A stretch of DNA of 64,000 nucleotides, taken from NCBI RefSeq assembly GCF_026341825.1, contig NZ_JAPENY010000001.1:3162001-3226000 (forward strand). The letters are read 5' to 3'. Within the stretch, counting starts at the first letter, position 1; every line of letters begins with the position of its first letter. The translations under genes and the position numbers were made by a program. The stretch is from Streptomyces sp. NBC_00620 (lineage in GTDB: Bacteria > Actinomycetota > Actinomycetes > Streptomycetales > Streptomycetaceae). Below the pieces are notes generated by a model that was not told the origin of the DNA, ran no database searches, and was given only the letters and a program-made list of their open reading frames with translations. Shown in pieces: positions 16,082 through 24,819 of this stretch.

Positions 16082-17311
16082 GTGCGTGTGTTGTTGATGT
16101 CGTACGGGTCGCGCGGGGATGTCGAACCCCTGGCGGGACTCGCGGTGGGGTTGCGGGAACTCGGCGCGGAGGTGCGGGTGTGTGCGCCGCCGGACGAGGA
16201 GTTCGCGAAGCTGGTGGCCGGTGTCGGCGCGGAGTTCGTGCCCTTCGGCCGGCCGGTGCGCGCGCTGGTGACCGGGGAGATGCCGGCGGAGGGACCGCCC
16301 GGGATCGCCGCCGAGTTGGTCGCCGCGCACTTCGACACGATCGGCGCGGCGGCCGAGGGGTGCGATGCGCTGGTGGCGACCGGTTTGATGCCCGCCGGTG
16401 CTCGGTCGGTGGCCGAGAAACTGGGCATCCGCTACGTGTACGGGTGCTTCCACACGCTCGAGCTGCCGTCGCCGCACCGCTCACCGTCGTCTCGGCCGGG
16501 CCCGCCGTTGCCACCGGACGTGACCGACAACCGGGTGCTGTGGGACCTGGATGCCCAGAAGGTGAACGCCCTGTACGGCGGGGCGCTCAACACCCACCGG
16601 GCGTCGATCGGCCTGCCGCCGGTGGACAACGTCCGCGACCACGTCTTCACCGACCAGCCGTGGCTGGCGGCGGACCCGGTCCTGTTGCCGTGGGAGGAGC
16701 TGACGGACCTACGCGTCGTGCAGACCGGCGCGTGGATCCGGCCGGACGAACGCCCGCTGCCGGACGAGCTGTTGGCGTTCCTCAACGCCGGTGAACCGCC
16801 GGTGTACGTGGGCTTCGGCAGCATGGCCCTGCGCGGCTCGACGGACATCGCCCGGGTGGCCGTCGAGGCGGTCCGCGCGCAGGGCCGCCGCGTACTCGTC
16901 GGGAGCGGCTGGGCGGACCTGGGCCTGATCGACGACCGCAACGACTGCTTCGTCGTCGGCGAGGTCAACCACCAGGCACTGTTCGGCCGGGTGGCCGCCG
17001 TCGTGCACCACGGCGGCGCGGGCACGACGACGACGGCCGCCCGAGCCGGGGCGCCCCAGGTCGTCGTCCCCCAGTTCGTGGACCAGCCGCACTGGGCAGC
17101 CCGGGTGGCCCAGTTGGGCATCGGCGTCGCACACGACGGCCCGACTCCGACCTTCGAGTCCCTGTCCACCGCGCTCAAGACGGCCCTGACCCCCGAGACC
17201 CACGCACGGGCGAGGGCCGTGGCCGCCACGATCCGCCCCGACGGGGCGGCGGTGGCCGCGAAGCTGCTGCTCGACGAGGTCGGCCGGCAGAGGCCGCCGG
17301 TGTCCGCGTGA
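16082..17311 (+). CDS. rgt: Rifamycin-type glycosyltransferase (GT1 family)
   Basis: 409 residues, GTG start with GGGAG at 7 nt. It should transfer a sugar from an NDP-sugar to a small-molecule hydroxyl, here probably inactivating rifamycins. The N-terminal acceptor domain starts MRVLLMSYGSRGDVEPLAGLAVGLRELGAEVRVCAPPDEEF, the signature of actinomycete antibiotic glycosyltransferases (Rgt, vancomycin Gtf enzymes). The C-terminal donor domain has GFGSMALRG, GWADLG, VGEVNHQALFGRVAAVVHHGGAGTTTTAARAGAPQVVVPQFVDQPHWA, including the nucleotide-sugar HHGGAGTT motif and terminal DQ. The RAE upstream and helR downstream point to rifamycin rather than a macrolide or glycopeptide acceptor. No biosynthetic cluster is nearby, which favours a resistance role. 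Confidence 0.85.
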   Translation: MRVLLMSYGSRGDVEPLAGLAVGLRELGAEVRVCAPPDEEFAKLVAGVGAEFVPFGRPVRALVTGEMPAEGPPGIAAELVAAHFDTIGAAAEGCDALVATGLMPAGARSVAEKLGIRYVYGCFHTLELPSPHRSPSSRPGPPLPPDVTDNRVLWDLDAQKVNALYGGALNTHRASIGLPPVDNVRDHVFTDQPWLAADPVLLPWEELTDLRVVQTGAWIRPDERPLPDELLAFLNAGEPPVYVGFGSMALRGSTDIARVAVEAVRAQGRRVLVGSGWADLGLIDDRNDCFVVGEVNHQALFGRVAAVVHHGGAGTTTTAARAGAPQVVVPQFVDQPHWAARVAQLGIGVAHDGPTPTFESLSTALKTALTPETHARARAVAATIRPDGAAVAAKLLLDEVGRQRPPVSA

Positions 17312-17373
17312 GACGCGGCGCTGCCCGTCACAGCCACCAGCACCAGGTTCGTCACGCCAGTCCGGACGACGCC

Positions 17374-17421
17374 TTGCCGCACGTAGTGGTCGCCAAGTTG
17401 CCGCACGTAATGGTCGCCGAG
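17374..17421. repeat. 24-bp tandem duplication upstream of helR
   Basis: TTGCCGCACGTAGTGGTCGCC is repeated with a period of 24 bp (17374-17397 and 17398-17421, 22 of 24 identical). It ends 24 nt before the helR GTG. No second RAE was found in the 134-bp rgt-helR gap. Confidence 0.8.
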
Positions 17422-17445
17422 CGACCCCAGATCGGAGCTGCTTAA

Positions 17446-19629
17446 GTGAACCCACTCAACCCGTTGACCACCAGCGCGTTCGACCTTCCCGACTGTCTCT
17501 CTCCCAAGGCCGACCCGGCGTTGATCGCCGGCGACGAGGAGCACTTCGCGGCCATCGCGGAGTGTCTCGAGCAGTCGATCGCCGAGCTGACAGACCGTCT
17601 GGATGCCGAGCGCAGGGCGCCCGGCGGCATAGGCCGGCAGGCGATGGACCGGGACATGGAGATCCACCGGCTGACCACGCGCCTGCGCGCGCTGCGTCGC
17701 TTCGGCCTGGACCTGTGCCTCGGACACATGGTCGGCGCGGACGGCCCCGACGCCACGCCCGTGTACGTCGGACGACTCGGCCTCACGGACAGCACCGGCC
17801 GTCGGCTGCTGCTCGACTGGCGCTCCCCGGCGGCCGAGCCGTTCTTCGGAGCCACCCACGGCAACCCGATGGGCCTGGCGAGCCGCCGAAGGTACCGCTG
17901 GACCGGCGGCCGGATCAGCGACTACTGGGACGAGGTGTTCACCTCGGACGGGTTCGCCGGGCACGCCGCGCTCGACGACCAGTCCGCCTTCATCGCCAGC
18001 CTGGGCAGCAACCGGTCACCGCGGATGCGAGACGTACTCGGCACCATCCAGGCCGACCAGGACGCCATCATCCGCGCGGGCTCCCGCGGCGCTCTCGTCG
18101 TCGACGGCGGCCCGGGTACGGGCAAGACGGTCGTCGCCCTGCACCGCTCCGCCTACCTCCTCTACTCCGACCCGCGCCTCGGTCACCGCAGGGGCGGCGT
18201 GCTGTTCGTCGGCCCGCACCAGCCCTACCTGGCCTACGTCGCCGACGTACTCCCCAGCCTCGGAGAGGAGGGCGTGCAGACCTGCACCCTGCGGAACCTA
18301 GTCGCCGAGGGAGCCGCGGCAGCGGTCGAGGCCGACCCGGACGTGGCCCTGCTGAAGTCGTCCGCGGACCTGGTGAAGGCGATCGAGACGGCCGTCAGGT
18401 TCTACGAGGAGCCGCCCACCAAGGGGATGACGGTCACGACCCACTGGTCCGAAGTCTGGCTCAGCGCCGACGACTGGGCCCTGGCGTTCGAAGCGGTACC
18501 CGGTACTCCGCACAACGAGGCGCGCGACCAGGTCCTGGAGGAGCTGGTCACGATCCTCATCGACAAGCACGAAAACGAAGACGACGGCGACGGTGGCGTC
18601 TCTTCTGCTCTGCTCCGCAGATCACTGCTGCAGAACAGGGAACTGCTCACGGCCTTCAACCGCGCGTGGCCGCTGCTCGAAGCGGCCGACCTCGTCGGAG
18701 ACCTGTGGTCGGTACCCGCCTACCTGCGGAAGTGCGCTCCCTGGCTCGGCCCCGACGACGTACGGAAGCTGCAACGCGAGGACGCCCAGGCCTGGACCGT
18801 GTCCGACCTGCCGCTCCTGGACGCGGCACGGCAGCGGCTCGGCGACCCGGAGGCGTCGCGGCGCAGGCGTCGGCACGAAGCCGCCGTCGCCGCCGAACGG
18901 GCGGGCAGGGCCGACGTCATCGAGATCCTGCTGCGGGACAGCGAGATCGACGAGAGCCAAGGCGCGATGGGGATGCTGCGCGGACAGGACCTCCAGGACA
19001 GCCTGATCGACGACAGCGCACTGCCCGCCGCCGAACCCGACCTGCTCGCCGGCCCGTTCGCGCACATCGTCGTCGACGAGGCGCAGGAACTCACCGACGC
19101 GGAGTGGCAGATGCTGCTGCTCCGGTGCCCGTCCAGGAGCTTCACCATCGTCGGGGACCGCGCCCAGGCCAGGCACGGGTTCACGGAGTCGTGGCAGGAA
19201 CGCCTGGAGCGGGTCGGACTCGACCGGATCAACCAGGCCTCCCTGAGCATCAACTACCGGACGCCGGAAGAGATCATGACGGAAGCCGAACCGGTCATCC
19301 GGGCTGCTCTCCCGGACGCCAACGTGCCGAGCTCCATCCGCAGCAGCGGCATCCCCGTCGTACACGGATCCGTCGCCGACCTGGACTCGATCCTCGACAC
19401 CTGGCTCGCCGCCCACGCCGAGGGGATCGCCTGCGTCATCGGCGACCCCACATTCCGTACGACGTCCCGCGTCCGGTCGCTGACCCCGGAACTGTCGAAG
19501 GGGCTCGAGTTCGACCTGGTCGTCGTCATCGACCCGGAGACGTTCGGCAAGGGCATCGAGGGAGCCGTCGACCGCTATGTCGCGATGACGCGGGCGACCC
19601 AGCAGCTCGTCATCCTCACGAGCGCGTGA
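17446..19629 (+). CDS. helR: HelR-type HelD-family RNA polymerase-protecting helicase
   Basis: 727 residues, GTG start with GGAG 8 nt upstream. HelD-family ATPase that binds RNA polymerase; the HelR subgroup displaces rifamycins from the enzyme. Visible features: an N-terminal coiled-coil arm (about 28-90, DEEHFAAIAECLEQSIAEL to LRALRRFGLDL), YVGRLGL and LLLDWRSPAAEPFF, Walker A GPGTGKT (222-228), an acidic loop DSEIDESQGAMGMLRGQDLQ (about 498-517) at the position of the primary-channel loop, Walker B-like IVVDEAQEL (about 540), SINYRTPEEIM, and C-terminal helicase motifs SKGLEFDLVVVIDPE and YVAMTRATQQLVIL. Being downstream of an RAE-led rgt fits the known rifamycin association. Confidence 0.88.
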   Translation: MNPLNPLTTSAFDLPDCLSPKADPALIAGDEEHFAAIAECLEQSIAELTDRLDAERRAPGGIGRQAMDRDMEIHRLTTRLRALRRFGLDLCLGHMVGADGPDATPVYVGRLGLTDSTGRRLLLDWRSPAAEPFFGATHGNPMGLASRRRYRWTGGRISDYWDEVFTSDGFAGHAALDDQSAFIASLGSNRSPRMRDVLGTIQADQDAIIRAGSRGALVVDGGPGTGKTVVALHRSAYLLYSDPRLGHRRGGVLFVGPHQPYLAYVADVLPSLGEEGVQTCTLRNLVAEGAAAAVEADPDVALLKSSADLVKAIETAVRFYEEPPTKGMTVTTHWSEVWLSADDWALAFEAVPGTPHNEARDQVLEELVTILIDKHENEDDGDGGVSSALLRRSLLQNRELLTAFNRAWPLLEAADLVGDLWSVPAYLRKCAPWLGPDDVRKLQREDAQAWTVSDLPLLDAARQRLGDPEASRRRRRHEAAVAAERAGRADVIEILLRDSEIDESQGAMGMLRGQDLQDSLIDDSALPAAEPDLLAGPFAHIVVDEAQELTDAEWQMLLLRCPSRSFTIVGDRAQARHGFTESWQERLERVGLDRINQASLSINYRTPEEIMTEAEPVIRAALPDANVPSSIRSSGIPVVHGSVADLDSILDTWLAAHAEGIACVIGDPTFRTTSRVRSLTPELSKGLEFDLVVVIDPETFGKGIEGAVDRYVAMTRATQQLVILTSA

Positions 19630-19753
19630 CGTCGGGGGCGTAAGAACAGCGTTCGTGCTGACGTGAGTTGGTGCGGGGCCGGGACGGGGACGAGGTCCGT
19701 CCCGGCCCGCGCTGTCACCGGCGCCGACCGACGACGCCGAACCCCGGGTCCGC

Positions 19754-19924
19754 ATGATGGCAGCCGAACTGCTGGGCAAGTTCGCCCACACAGAACCCTC
19801 CGCCACGGCAGCCCTGGAACACACCCGCCTCAACGACTCCAGCCCGGCGGTCCGCAAGGTGGCGAGCTGGTACGCCCCGGGCGGGACGATCTATCGCAAG
19901 ACGGCCCGGCGCGGGGCCCGGTAG
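19754..19924 (+). pseudogene. Remnant of a HEAT-repeat-like protein C-terminus
   Basis: A 56-codon frame reads MMAAELLGKFAHTEPSATAA...LNDSSPAVRKVASWYAPGGTIYRKTARRGAR. The alternating helix pattern and PRVRMMAAELLG / SPAVRKVASW phrasing are those of a HEAT-repeat end. No start or upstream domain is seen in any frame of 19630-19753, so it is read as a truncated gene end. The adjacent 19950-20000 is a GGTGGC/GATGGC low-complexity run. Confidence 0.45.
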
Positions 19925-20095
19925 GCGGTCAAGGGGGCAAGGCATCACGGCATCGCGATGGTGGCGGCGGTGGCGGTGGCGATGGCGATGATGGTGGCGG
20001 TGACCATGTCACAATCCACCGCCCTCCCTCGTCTAAGTGTCGGAACCCCACCGGAGAGGTGGAGACGAGACGTTGAGTATCAGGAGCGTGCCCTC

Positions 20096-20479
20096 ATGAA
20101 CCTCGCACTGTGGATAGGTGCCGGACTGCTGGCCGCCGTAGCCCTGGGCGGTGGCATCACCAAAGCATTCGTGCCCAAGGAGAAACTGGCAGCGGCCAAC
20201 GGTGGGGGATGGACCGAAGACATCGGCGTCGGCTTCATCAAAACCCTCGGCGTCCTCGAACTCCTGGCCGCGGTGGGCCTGATCCTGCCGGCTGTCGTCG
20301 ACATCGCACCCGTGATGGTGCCGGTGACCGCCGTCTGCTGGGTCCTGCTGATGATCGGCGCGATGGTCACCCACGGCCGACTCGGCGAATCCAAGTTCGT
20401 GCTGGTGAACCTGATCTATCTGGCGCTCGCGGTCTTCATCGCGTGGGGCCGCTTCGGCCCCAACCCGTTCCACGGCTGA
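20096..20479 (+). CDS. DoxX-like small membrane protein
   Basis: 127 residues, ATG 20096 with AGGAG at 9 nt; the longer frame from 19958 is low-complexity and rejected. Four hydrophobic segments: LALWIGAGLLAAVALGGGITKAF, GFIKTLGVLELLAAVGLILPA, VMVPVTAVCWVLLMIGAMVTH and FVLVNLIYLALAVFIAWGRF. The GxGFIKTLGVLELLAAVGL loop-helix and GRFGPNPF end are typical DoxX/DUF4267-like features. The role is unknown; the family is linked to redox or lipid-membrane functions. Confidence 0.8.
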   Translation: MNLALWIGAGLLAAVALGGGITKAFVPKEKLAAANGGGWTEDIGVGFIKTLGVLELLAAVGLILPAVVDIAPVMVPVTAVCWVLLMIGAMVTHGRLGESKFVLVNLIYLALAVFIAWGRFGPNPFHG

Positions 20480-20526
20480 CCGGCGCTAACGCTCAGGGAT
20501 GCCGGCCTGCGGTGGAGCGCCGTTCT

Positions 20527-20559
20527 CACTTGGCCATTGACTACTCAAGTGGCCAAGTG
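20527..20559. terminator. Bidirectional hairpin between convergent genes
   Basis: CACTTGGCCA and TGGCCAAGTG form a perfect 10-bp stem with a 13-nt loop, midway between the ends of the DoxX-like and SCO4225-like genes. No T tract. Confidence 0.65.
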
Positions 20560-20580
20560 AAGCGGTGTTCGCGGTGTCGA

Positions 20581-20943
20581 TCAGCTGGTGGCCGGCTGCG
20601 GCTCCCGCACCCGCTGCCTGCGCGCGAACCGGCCGAGGAGCACGGCGTTGACCAGGCCGGACAGGGCCGTACCGACGGCGAAGATCAACGGGCTCAGCCA
20701 GGTGAGCGAGGAGTACTCCGCAGGTATCGACACCAGGAGGCCGAGGAAGCTGAACGGCGCCGTGGCCATGAGCGGGTAGGCCCCCGAGAGCCCCGGGTCC
20801 GGCCCCACGTACCAGGCGCCCAGGAAGAACCCCAGCGACGCCACAACCACAACGAGATACCCACGCGCGAGCCAGTTGTCCACCGCGGGCACCAGCAACT
20901 GGCGCAGGCGCGGGAGGTGACGCGGGCGGGAAGCATTCGGCAT
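20581..20943 (-). CDS. SCO4225-like small membrane protein
   Basis: 120 residues from ATG 20943 with AAGGA about 8 nt upstream; the 55-codon upstream extension has no ribosome site. The sequence is PRHLPRLRQLLVPAVDNWLARGYLVVVVASLGFFLGAWYVGPDPGLSGAYPLMATAPFSFLGLLV, two more hydrophobic stretches around LIFAVGTALSGLVNAVLLG, and a basic tail. It resembles SCO4225-family membrane proteins of unknown function (family name from memory). A perfect dyad at 21009-21026 lies in its promoter region. Confidence 0.6.
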   Translation of the reverse strand: MPNASRPRHLPRLRQLLVPAVDNWLARGYLVVVVASLGFFLGAWYVGPDPGLSGAYPLMATAPFSFLGLLVSIPAEYSSLTWLSPLIFAVGTALSGLVNAVLLGRFARRQRVREPQPATS

Positions 20944-21008
20944 CGGGTGTTCCTTCGAGTCGGTCCGGGTTGGCGATCTCCACGATGGATTGCCGGGCGC
21001 GCCAAGGC

Positions 21009-21026
21009 ATGAGTACGGGTACTCAT
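21009..21026. promoter_or_regulatory. Perfect 18-bp palindrome, probable operator
   Basis: ATGAGTAC-GG-GTACTCAT lies 66 bp upstream of the SCO4225-like start on the minus strand and 150 bp before the plus-strand hypothetical gene. The length and symmetry suggest a dimeric repressor site; no regulator gene is adjacent. Confidence 0.5.
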
Positions 21027-21175
21027 CGGCAGGACTGCAGGACCTACCACGCTGCTCAGACAACTCGGTGTGTACTTGGCCACCGTTTCCAGCAGCACGC
21101 TCAGTCACAACGTGGGAGTACGGAAGTGCCCATACCCGCGGGACTCCGGCAGGGCAGCTGTGTCAGCCTGCGGAC

Positions 21176-21514
21176 ATGGCAGAACTGCGCGTACATGCAG
21201 GCCGTCACTACGCGATCCAGTTCCACTACGCCTTGCCGGACGACGCATGGTGTGTGGAACTGAGCGAGGCCGTACCGGCGCCGGCCGCGTGGGCGGAGAT
21301 TCCCAACGCAGAGACTCACCTTCCAGGAACTGCCTTCGTGGTGGCGGTGATACCCGACGAGGATCCGGGTCTGGAGCCGACTGTCCACTTCCACAGCCAC
21401 GACGAGCACGTCATCCCCTACGAGATCGTGCGCTGGTTCATGGAGCACGTGGCAGAGCAAGTTGAGCGCTGCCGCCTCGCGTTTGAGCAGGGAGAACCTG
21501 AGACAGCGGACTGA
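21176..21514 (+). CDS. Hypothetical protein, 112 residues
   Basis: Not recognised. Starting at ATG 21176 it reads MAELRVHAGRHYAIQFHYAL, then a mixed alpha/beta protein with AAWAEIPNAETHLPGTAFVVAVIPDEDPGLEPTVHFHSHDEHVIPYEIVRWFMEHVAEQVERCRLAFEQG. The HFHSHDEH cluster could bind metal but is not a known motif. The C-terminal helix is acidic. Codon use is normal for the genome; the ribosome site is weak. Confidence 0.5.
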   Translation: MAELRVHAGRHYAIQFHYALPDDAWCVELSEAVPAPAAWAEIPNAETHLPGTAFVVAVIPDEDPGLEPTVHFHSHDEHVIPYEIVRWFMEHVAEQVERCRLAFEQGEPETAD

Positions 21515-22054
21515 TCCGGCAGCGCTCCACGTAGGGCCAAGCCGCGAGTTGCCCTGTACCGACCGTGAGTTGCCCCCCGGCTACCGAGCCGCGTCCCACC
21601 CGCAGCCGCAAGCCGCCGAGCCAACCCGGCGTGCGCGGCCGGTCGAATGCGCCCCGAAACCACAAACCCTCCTGCACCCGGGACTACAGAGAAACCCTGC
21701 CCCCTGCTTCCCCCGCCGCCCCCTTTCGGCCGCCCGGCCAAGCTCAACTCGCGGTGCAGGGGCGAGAGTCAGGAGTGGAGCGAAGCGGAATCGGCGCAGC
21801 CGACGCCCGAAGGGCGCTCTTGACGCTCACCCCGGAACCGCCACACTCGGCAAACCCGGGCGGCCTTGGGTGCCCGATAGACAGACGCTGCCTGTCACAC
21901 GCCTGTTCAGCTGGGCAGGAATCGCCACTGCTACGGAATCGCAGGCCTCTCACTTAGCGACAACTCCGCTGACTGGATGAGCCGCTGCCGACCGGTCTCA
22001 ACCACAGAGGCCACGGCCTGTGCCGTACAAGAAGACGGATACGAACCGCCTGCA
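21515..22054. other. 540-bp non-coding stretch, accessory-element-like
   Basis: No convincing gene in any frame. The minus strand of 21744-21860 reads through GAGCGCCCTTCGGGCGTCGG and TCCGCTTCGCTCCACTCC, phrases that resemble non-coding parts of Streptomyces integrative or plasmid elements. The likeness is from memory. No integrase, excisionase or flanking tRNA was found, so if this is an element scar it is incomplete. Confidence 0.35.
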
Positions 22055-23113
22055 TCATGGTGCCGGCACCGCAGCCGGTGTGGGCAGGGAGCGTAAGGCG
22101 GCCTCCATGGCCAGAGGCCGGTAGAGCTCGCTGGCCCCACGCCCAGTAGTGGCTACGGTCGCGCACTCCGAGATCAGCTCGGCGGGGTCCAGCAAGCCCT
22201 GACGGGTGAGGATCGATGTGGGCAGCCATTGGGACAGGAGCGGCAGGCCGTTCTGAAGCATGGCCGCTTCGCAGGTGGCTGCGAAGTTCTCCCGCAGCGG
22301 AGGGCAGACGACCTCGCGGGAGTACCCGGCCTGTTCCAGGCGGAGACGCATCAGCTGCTTTCCACGCCGCCATGCCAATGGCAGCGATTCGCCGAATCGC
22401 AGCACGAGTGGGGTGGCCAAAGGGCTGATGGGCCACAGACCGTGACGCATGGCGGTCGCGCTGTGGACAGCGAGGGCGAGGAGAGTGGAGGCGTGGAGTA
22501 CGGAAGCGGGCGCCAAGTCGTCCGCGATGTGAGGCAGGGTGTCCCGGGCGCGGGGGCCGAGGTGGTCGGGTACGGGGTGCAGGTTCCATGGGTCGCCGGT
22601 GAGGGCTCGTTCCTCTGGCCGTTGGAAGCACAGCTCGTCGCCGCCGACTCCGGTGAACACCCACCGAGCACCGGCAGCGCTCAAGCGGCTGTACAACTCG
22701 TTCATGGCTTCGGCGTAGGTGCCGTCCGTGGGGCTTGTGGGCAGGCCACTTGCGCGGGGCCCGCTGGGGTGGAAGGGCCCGAATTCTGCGACGGGTACGG
22801 TCAGATCGGGGCCGAGGCGGGCGCGTGCGACGATCTCTTTGCGCCGCCGGTGCTGCTGCTCACCGACACTCCCGCCAAGCGTGAGCGCCGCAGTACGGAC
22901 CGGTCCGACGGTCTCGGCGAGGGCGAGTGCGGTCATGGAGCTGTCCATGCCGCCGGACAGCTCCACCACGCAGTCGTCGGTGGACAGCGGCCGGGCTGAG
23001 ATCTCGCTCCGTAACAGGGCGCTGAATGCCTCCACGGGATCGGCGTCGGCCAGCAGGATGCGGGGCCGGGAGTGCAGGGCGTTCTGACCGCTCTTCGGTG
23101 ACGGCTGCGGCAT
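22055..23113 (-). CDS. Stand-alone asparagine-synthetase-type PP-loop ligase
   Basis: 352 residues. It has the ATP-pyrophosphatase motif SGGMDSS (53-59) and the later GVGGDELCF box, both of the Asn_synthase domain that adenylates a carboxylate for amide formation. Usual family members are 500-600 residues with an N-terminal glutaminase; that half is missing and no Cys2 is present. Comparable shortened proteins occur in lasso-peptide or beta-lactam-type pathways, but no precursor peptide or protease gene was seen nearby. The 65-250 nt upstream contains a short frame, LRPRESTQEGRTNLGAALLG..., which may be a degraded N-terminus. It may be a truncated gene or an orphan amide ligase. Confidence 0.72.
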   Translation of the reverse strand: MPQPSPKSGQNALHSRPRILLADADPVEAFSALLRSEISARPLSTDDCVVELSGGMDSSMTALALAETVGPVRTAALTLGGSVGEQQHRRRKEIVARARLGPDLTVPVAEFGPFHPSGPRASGLPTSPTDGTYAEAMNELYSRLSAAGARWVFTGVGGDELCFQRPEERALTGDPWNLHPVPDHLGPRARDTLPHIADDLAPASVLHASTLLALAVHSATAMRHGLWPISPLATPLVLRFGESLPLAWRRGKQLMRLRLEQAGYSREVVCPPLRENFAATCEAAMLQNGLPLLSQWLPTSILTRQGLLDPAELISECATVATTGRGASELYRPLAMEAALRSLPTPAAVPAP

Positions 23114-23364
23114 CCGGTGGGCCTGTGCCGGGCTGTGACTGTGGGCCTGAGGCTTTCGGCGTGGAGTACCCGGACCCTCAACTGTGGAGTGGCCCGGACC
23201 GGACTGCTCGTCTCATTCCGGACGGGTCGCCGGTGAGGTCGATACGCCTTCCTAGGAGTGCGGCACCTAGGTTGGTGCGGCCTTCCTGGGTGCTCTCGCG
23301 TGGTCGAAGCTGCTGATGGCAGGCCACCAGGCCGCCCCGCCCACAGCAGAGGAGATGGCGCAGC

Positions 23365-24429
23365 ATGACCATGTTGAGCACGTACTTCACGCTCGGCCGC
23401 ACCGGGCTGAAGGTGAGCCCGCTGGCCCTGGGCACGATGACTTTTGACGACGGCAGCTGGGGTTCGGCACAGGAGGCGTCCTTCTCCATCGTCGACCGCT
23501 ACCTGGAGGAGGGCGGCAACTTCGTCGACACCGCCAACCAGTACAACGGCGGAGTGTCGGAGGCCACCCTCGGCGCGTACTTCGCACAGCGCCCCGGCGT
23601 CCGCGACCGCATCGTGCTCGCGACGAAGTTCGGCGGCACCCTGCACCCCGATGACCCGAACGCCGGCGGCGCCGGACGCAAAGCCATCCTCGCGCAGCTG
23701 GATGCCTCTCTGCGGCGGCTGAACACTGACTACATCGACGTGTACTGGATGCACCAATGGGACCGGCACACCCCCCTGGAGGAGACCCTCTCCACACTCA
23801 ACGACCTCGTCCGTACGGGCAAGATCCGCAGTCTCGGCCTGTCCAACACCCCCGCCTGGTGGGTCGCCCAGGCCGCTACGACCGCGCAGCTGCGCGGCTG
23901 GGAATCCATCGCGGCCGTCCAGGTGGAGTACTCGCTGCTCGCACGGACCGCCGAGGGCGAGCAGTTCGGCGCCGCCCGCGCCTTCGGCCTGGGCGTCACG
24001 CCCTGGAGCCCGCTGGCCTCCGGGGTCCTCTCGGGCAAGTACACCCGTACCAGTGGCCGGCACACCGACTCCAGGCGCACCGGATACACTGCGCCACTCC
24101 TGACGGAGAACACCTACGTCCTTCTGGACACACTGGAGCGCATCGCCCGAGACCTCGGCACCACCGTCGCCCGGGCGTCCCTGGCCTGGGTGCGCCAGCA
24201 GCGGCCCGTCACCTCCGTTCTCATCGGGGCCCGCACTCCGGCACAGCTGGAGGACAACCTCGCCTCAGCAGAGGTAACCCTGGACGCGGCTCATCTCGCC
24301 GAGCTCGACGACCTCACGGCCCCGTCCCTCAACTATCCCCATCCCTTCATGGACGAGGTCGGCATCGGCTACCAGCAAGGCAACACCACCATCAACGGAG
24401 TCACCTCCTCGGCCTTCCGGCGATCCTGA
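23365..24429 (+). CDS. Aldo/keto reductase
   Basis: 354 residues, NADPH-dependent (alpha/beta)8 barrel oxidoreductase, cytosolic. Opening MTMLSTYFTLGRTGLKVSPLALGTMTFDDG; catalytic tetrad visible as Asp in FVDTANQYNGG, Tyr in the same motif, Lys in LATKFGGTLHP and His in YWMHQWDRHTPLEETL. The cofactor end carries VLIGARTPAQLEDNLASAEVTL. Length and order match the YajO/Tas-like AKR group. GAGGAG lies 12 nt before ATG 23365; a second ATG at 23371 is possible. Divergent from the Asn-synthetase-type gene; no operon partner. Confidence 0.92.
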   Translation: MTMLSTYFTLGRTGLKVSPLALGTMTFDDGSWGSAQEASFSIVDRYLEEGGNFVDTANQYNGGVSEATLGAYFAQRPGVRDRIVLATKFGGTLHPDDPNAGGAGRKAILAQLDASLRRLNTDYIDVYWMHQWDRHTPLEETLSTLNDLVRTGKIRSLGLSNTPAWWVAQAATTAQLRGWESIAAVQVEYSLLARTAEGEQFGAARAFGLGVTPWSPLASGVLSGKYTRTSGRHTDSRRTGYTAPLLTENTYVLLDTLERIARDLGTTVARASLAWVRQQRPVTSVLIGARTPAQLEDNLASAEVTLDAAHLAELDDLTAPSLNYPHPFMDEVGIGYQQGNTTINGVTSSAFRRS

Positions 24430-24582
24430 CCTCAGCACCGAAGACGAGGGCGCCTCGGCGCGTTCTCCGGTTTCGGAGGGAGTCCAGACGGAAGAACGGC
24501 CATGCCTGTTCAGACAGCTCCAAGACGACTGCCCGCCCAGGGCAGCTGTCGTCCCTCTGTCGTAGTCATCACGGAGAGCGGC

Positions 24583-24703
24583 CACAACCAACGTCGGTGT
24601 TCTGGACGCCCATTCGTGAGTCCTCGGTCCAGCTGTGCAGCGTGGATCCGCTCCCGCGCATAGCCGTCACGGAGGCGCGGTCACAACCAATCTCATGGTT
24701 CTG
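24583..24703. repeat. Two imperfect 22-bp repeats about 99 bp apart in a gene-free scar
   Basis: CACAACCAACGTCGGTGTTC (from 24583) and CACAACCAATCTCATGGTTC (from 24682), each preceded by TCACGGAG and each with AACCA...TGGTT-type partial symmetry. The whole interval 24430-24819 has no intact gene. The repeats could be operators of the regulator whose C-terminus follows. Confidence 0.5.
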
Positions 24704-24819
24704 TCCGTAGTTTCGTCAAATTCCGACGGACCGGCACGCAGCAGCATGCCGGGAGTCCTGCCGGGCGCAGAAGCGGGCGTCATCGAGGGTCCTACGCGAC
24801 GTCGCCGAGAACCCAGCAG

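Noticed and set aside
17312..17445. Second RAE before helR
   Set aside because: Only a 24-bp tandem repeat (TTGCCGCACGTA...) is present; it lacks the GGGGCTTGCGGCAAGGCCCC pattern.
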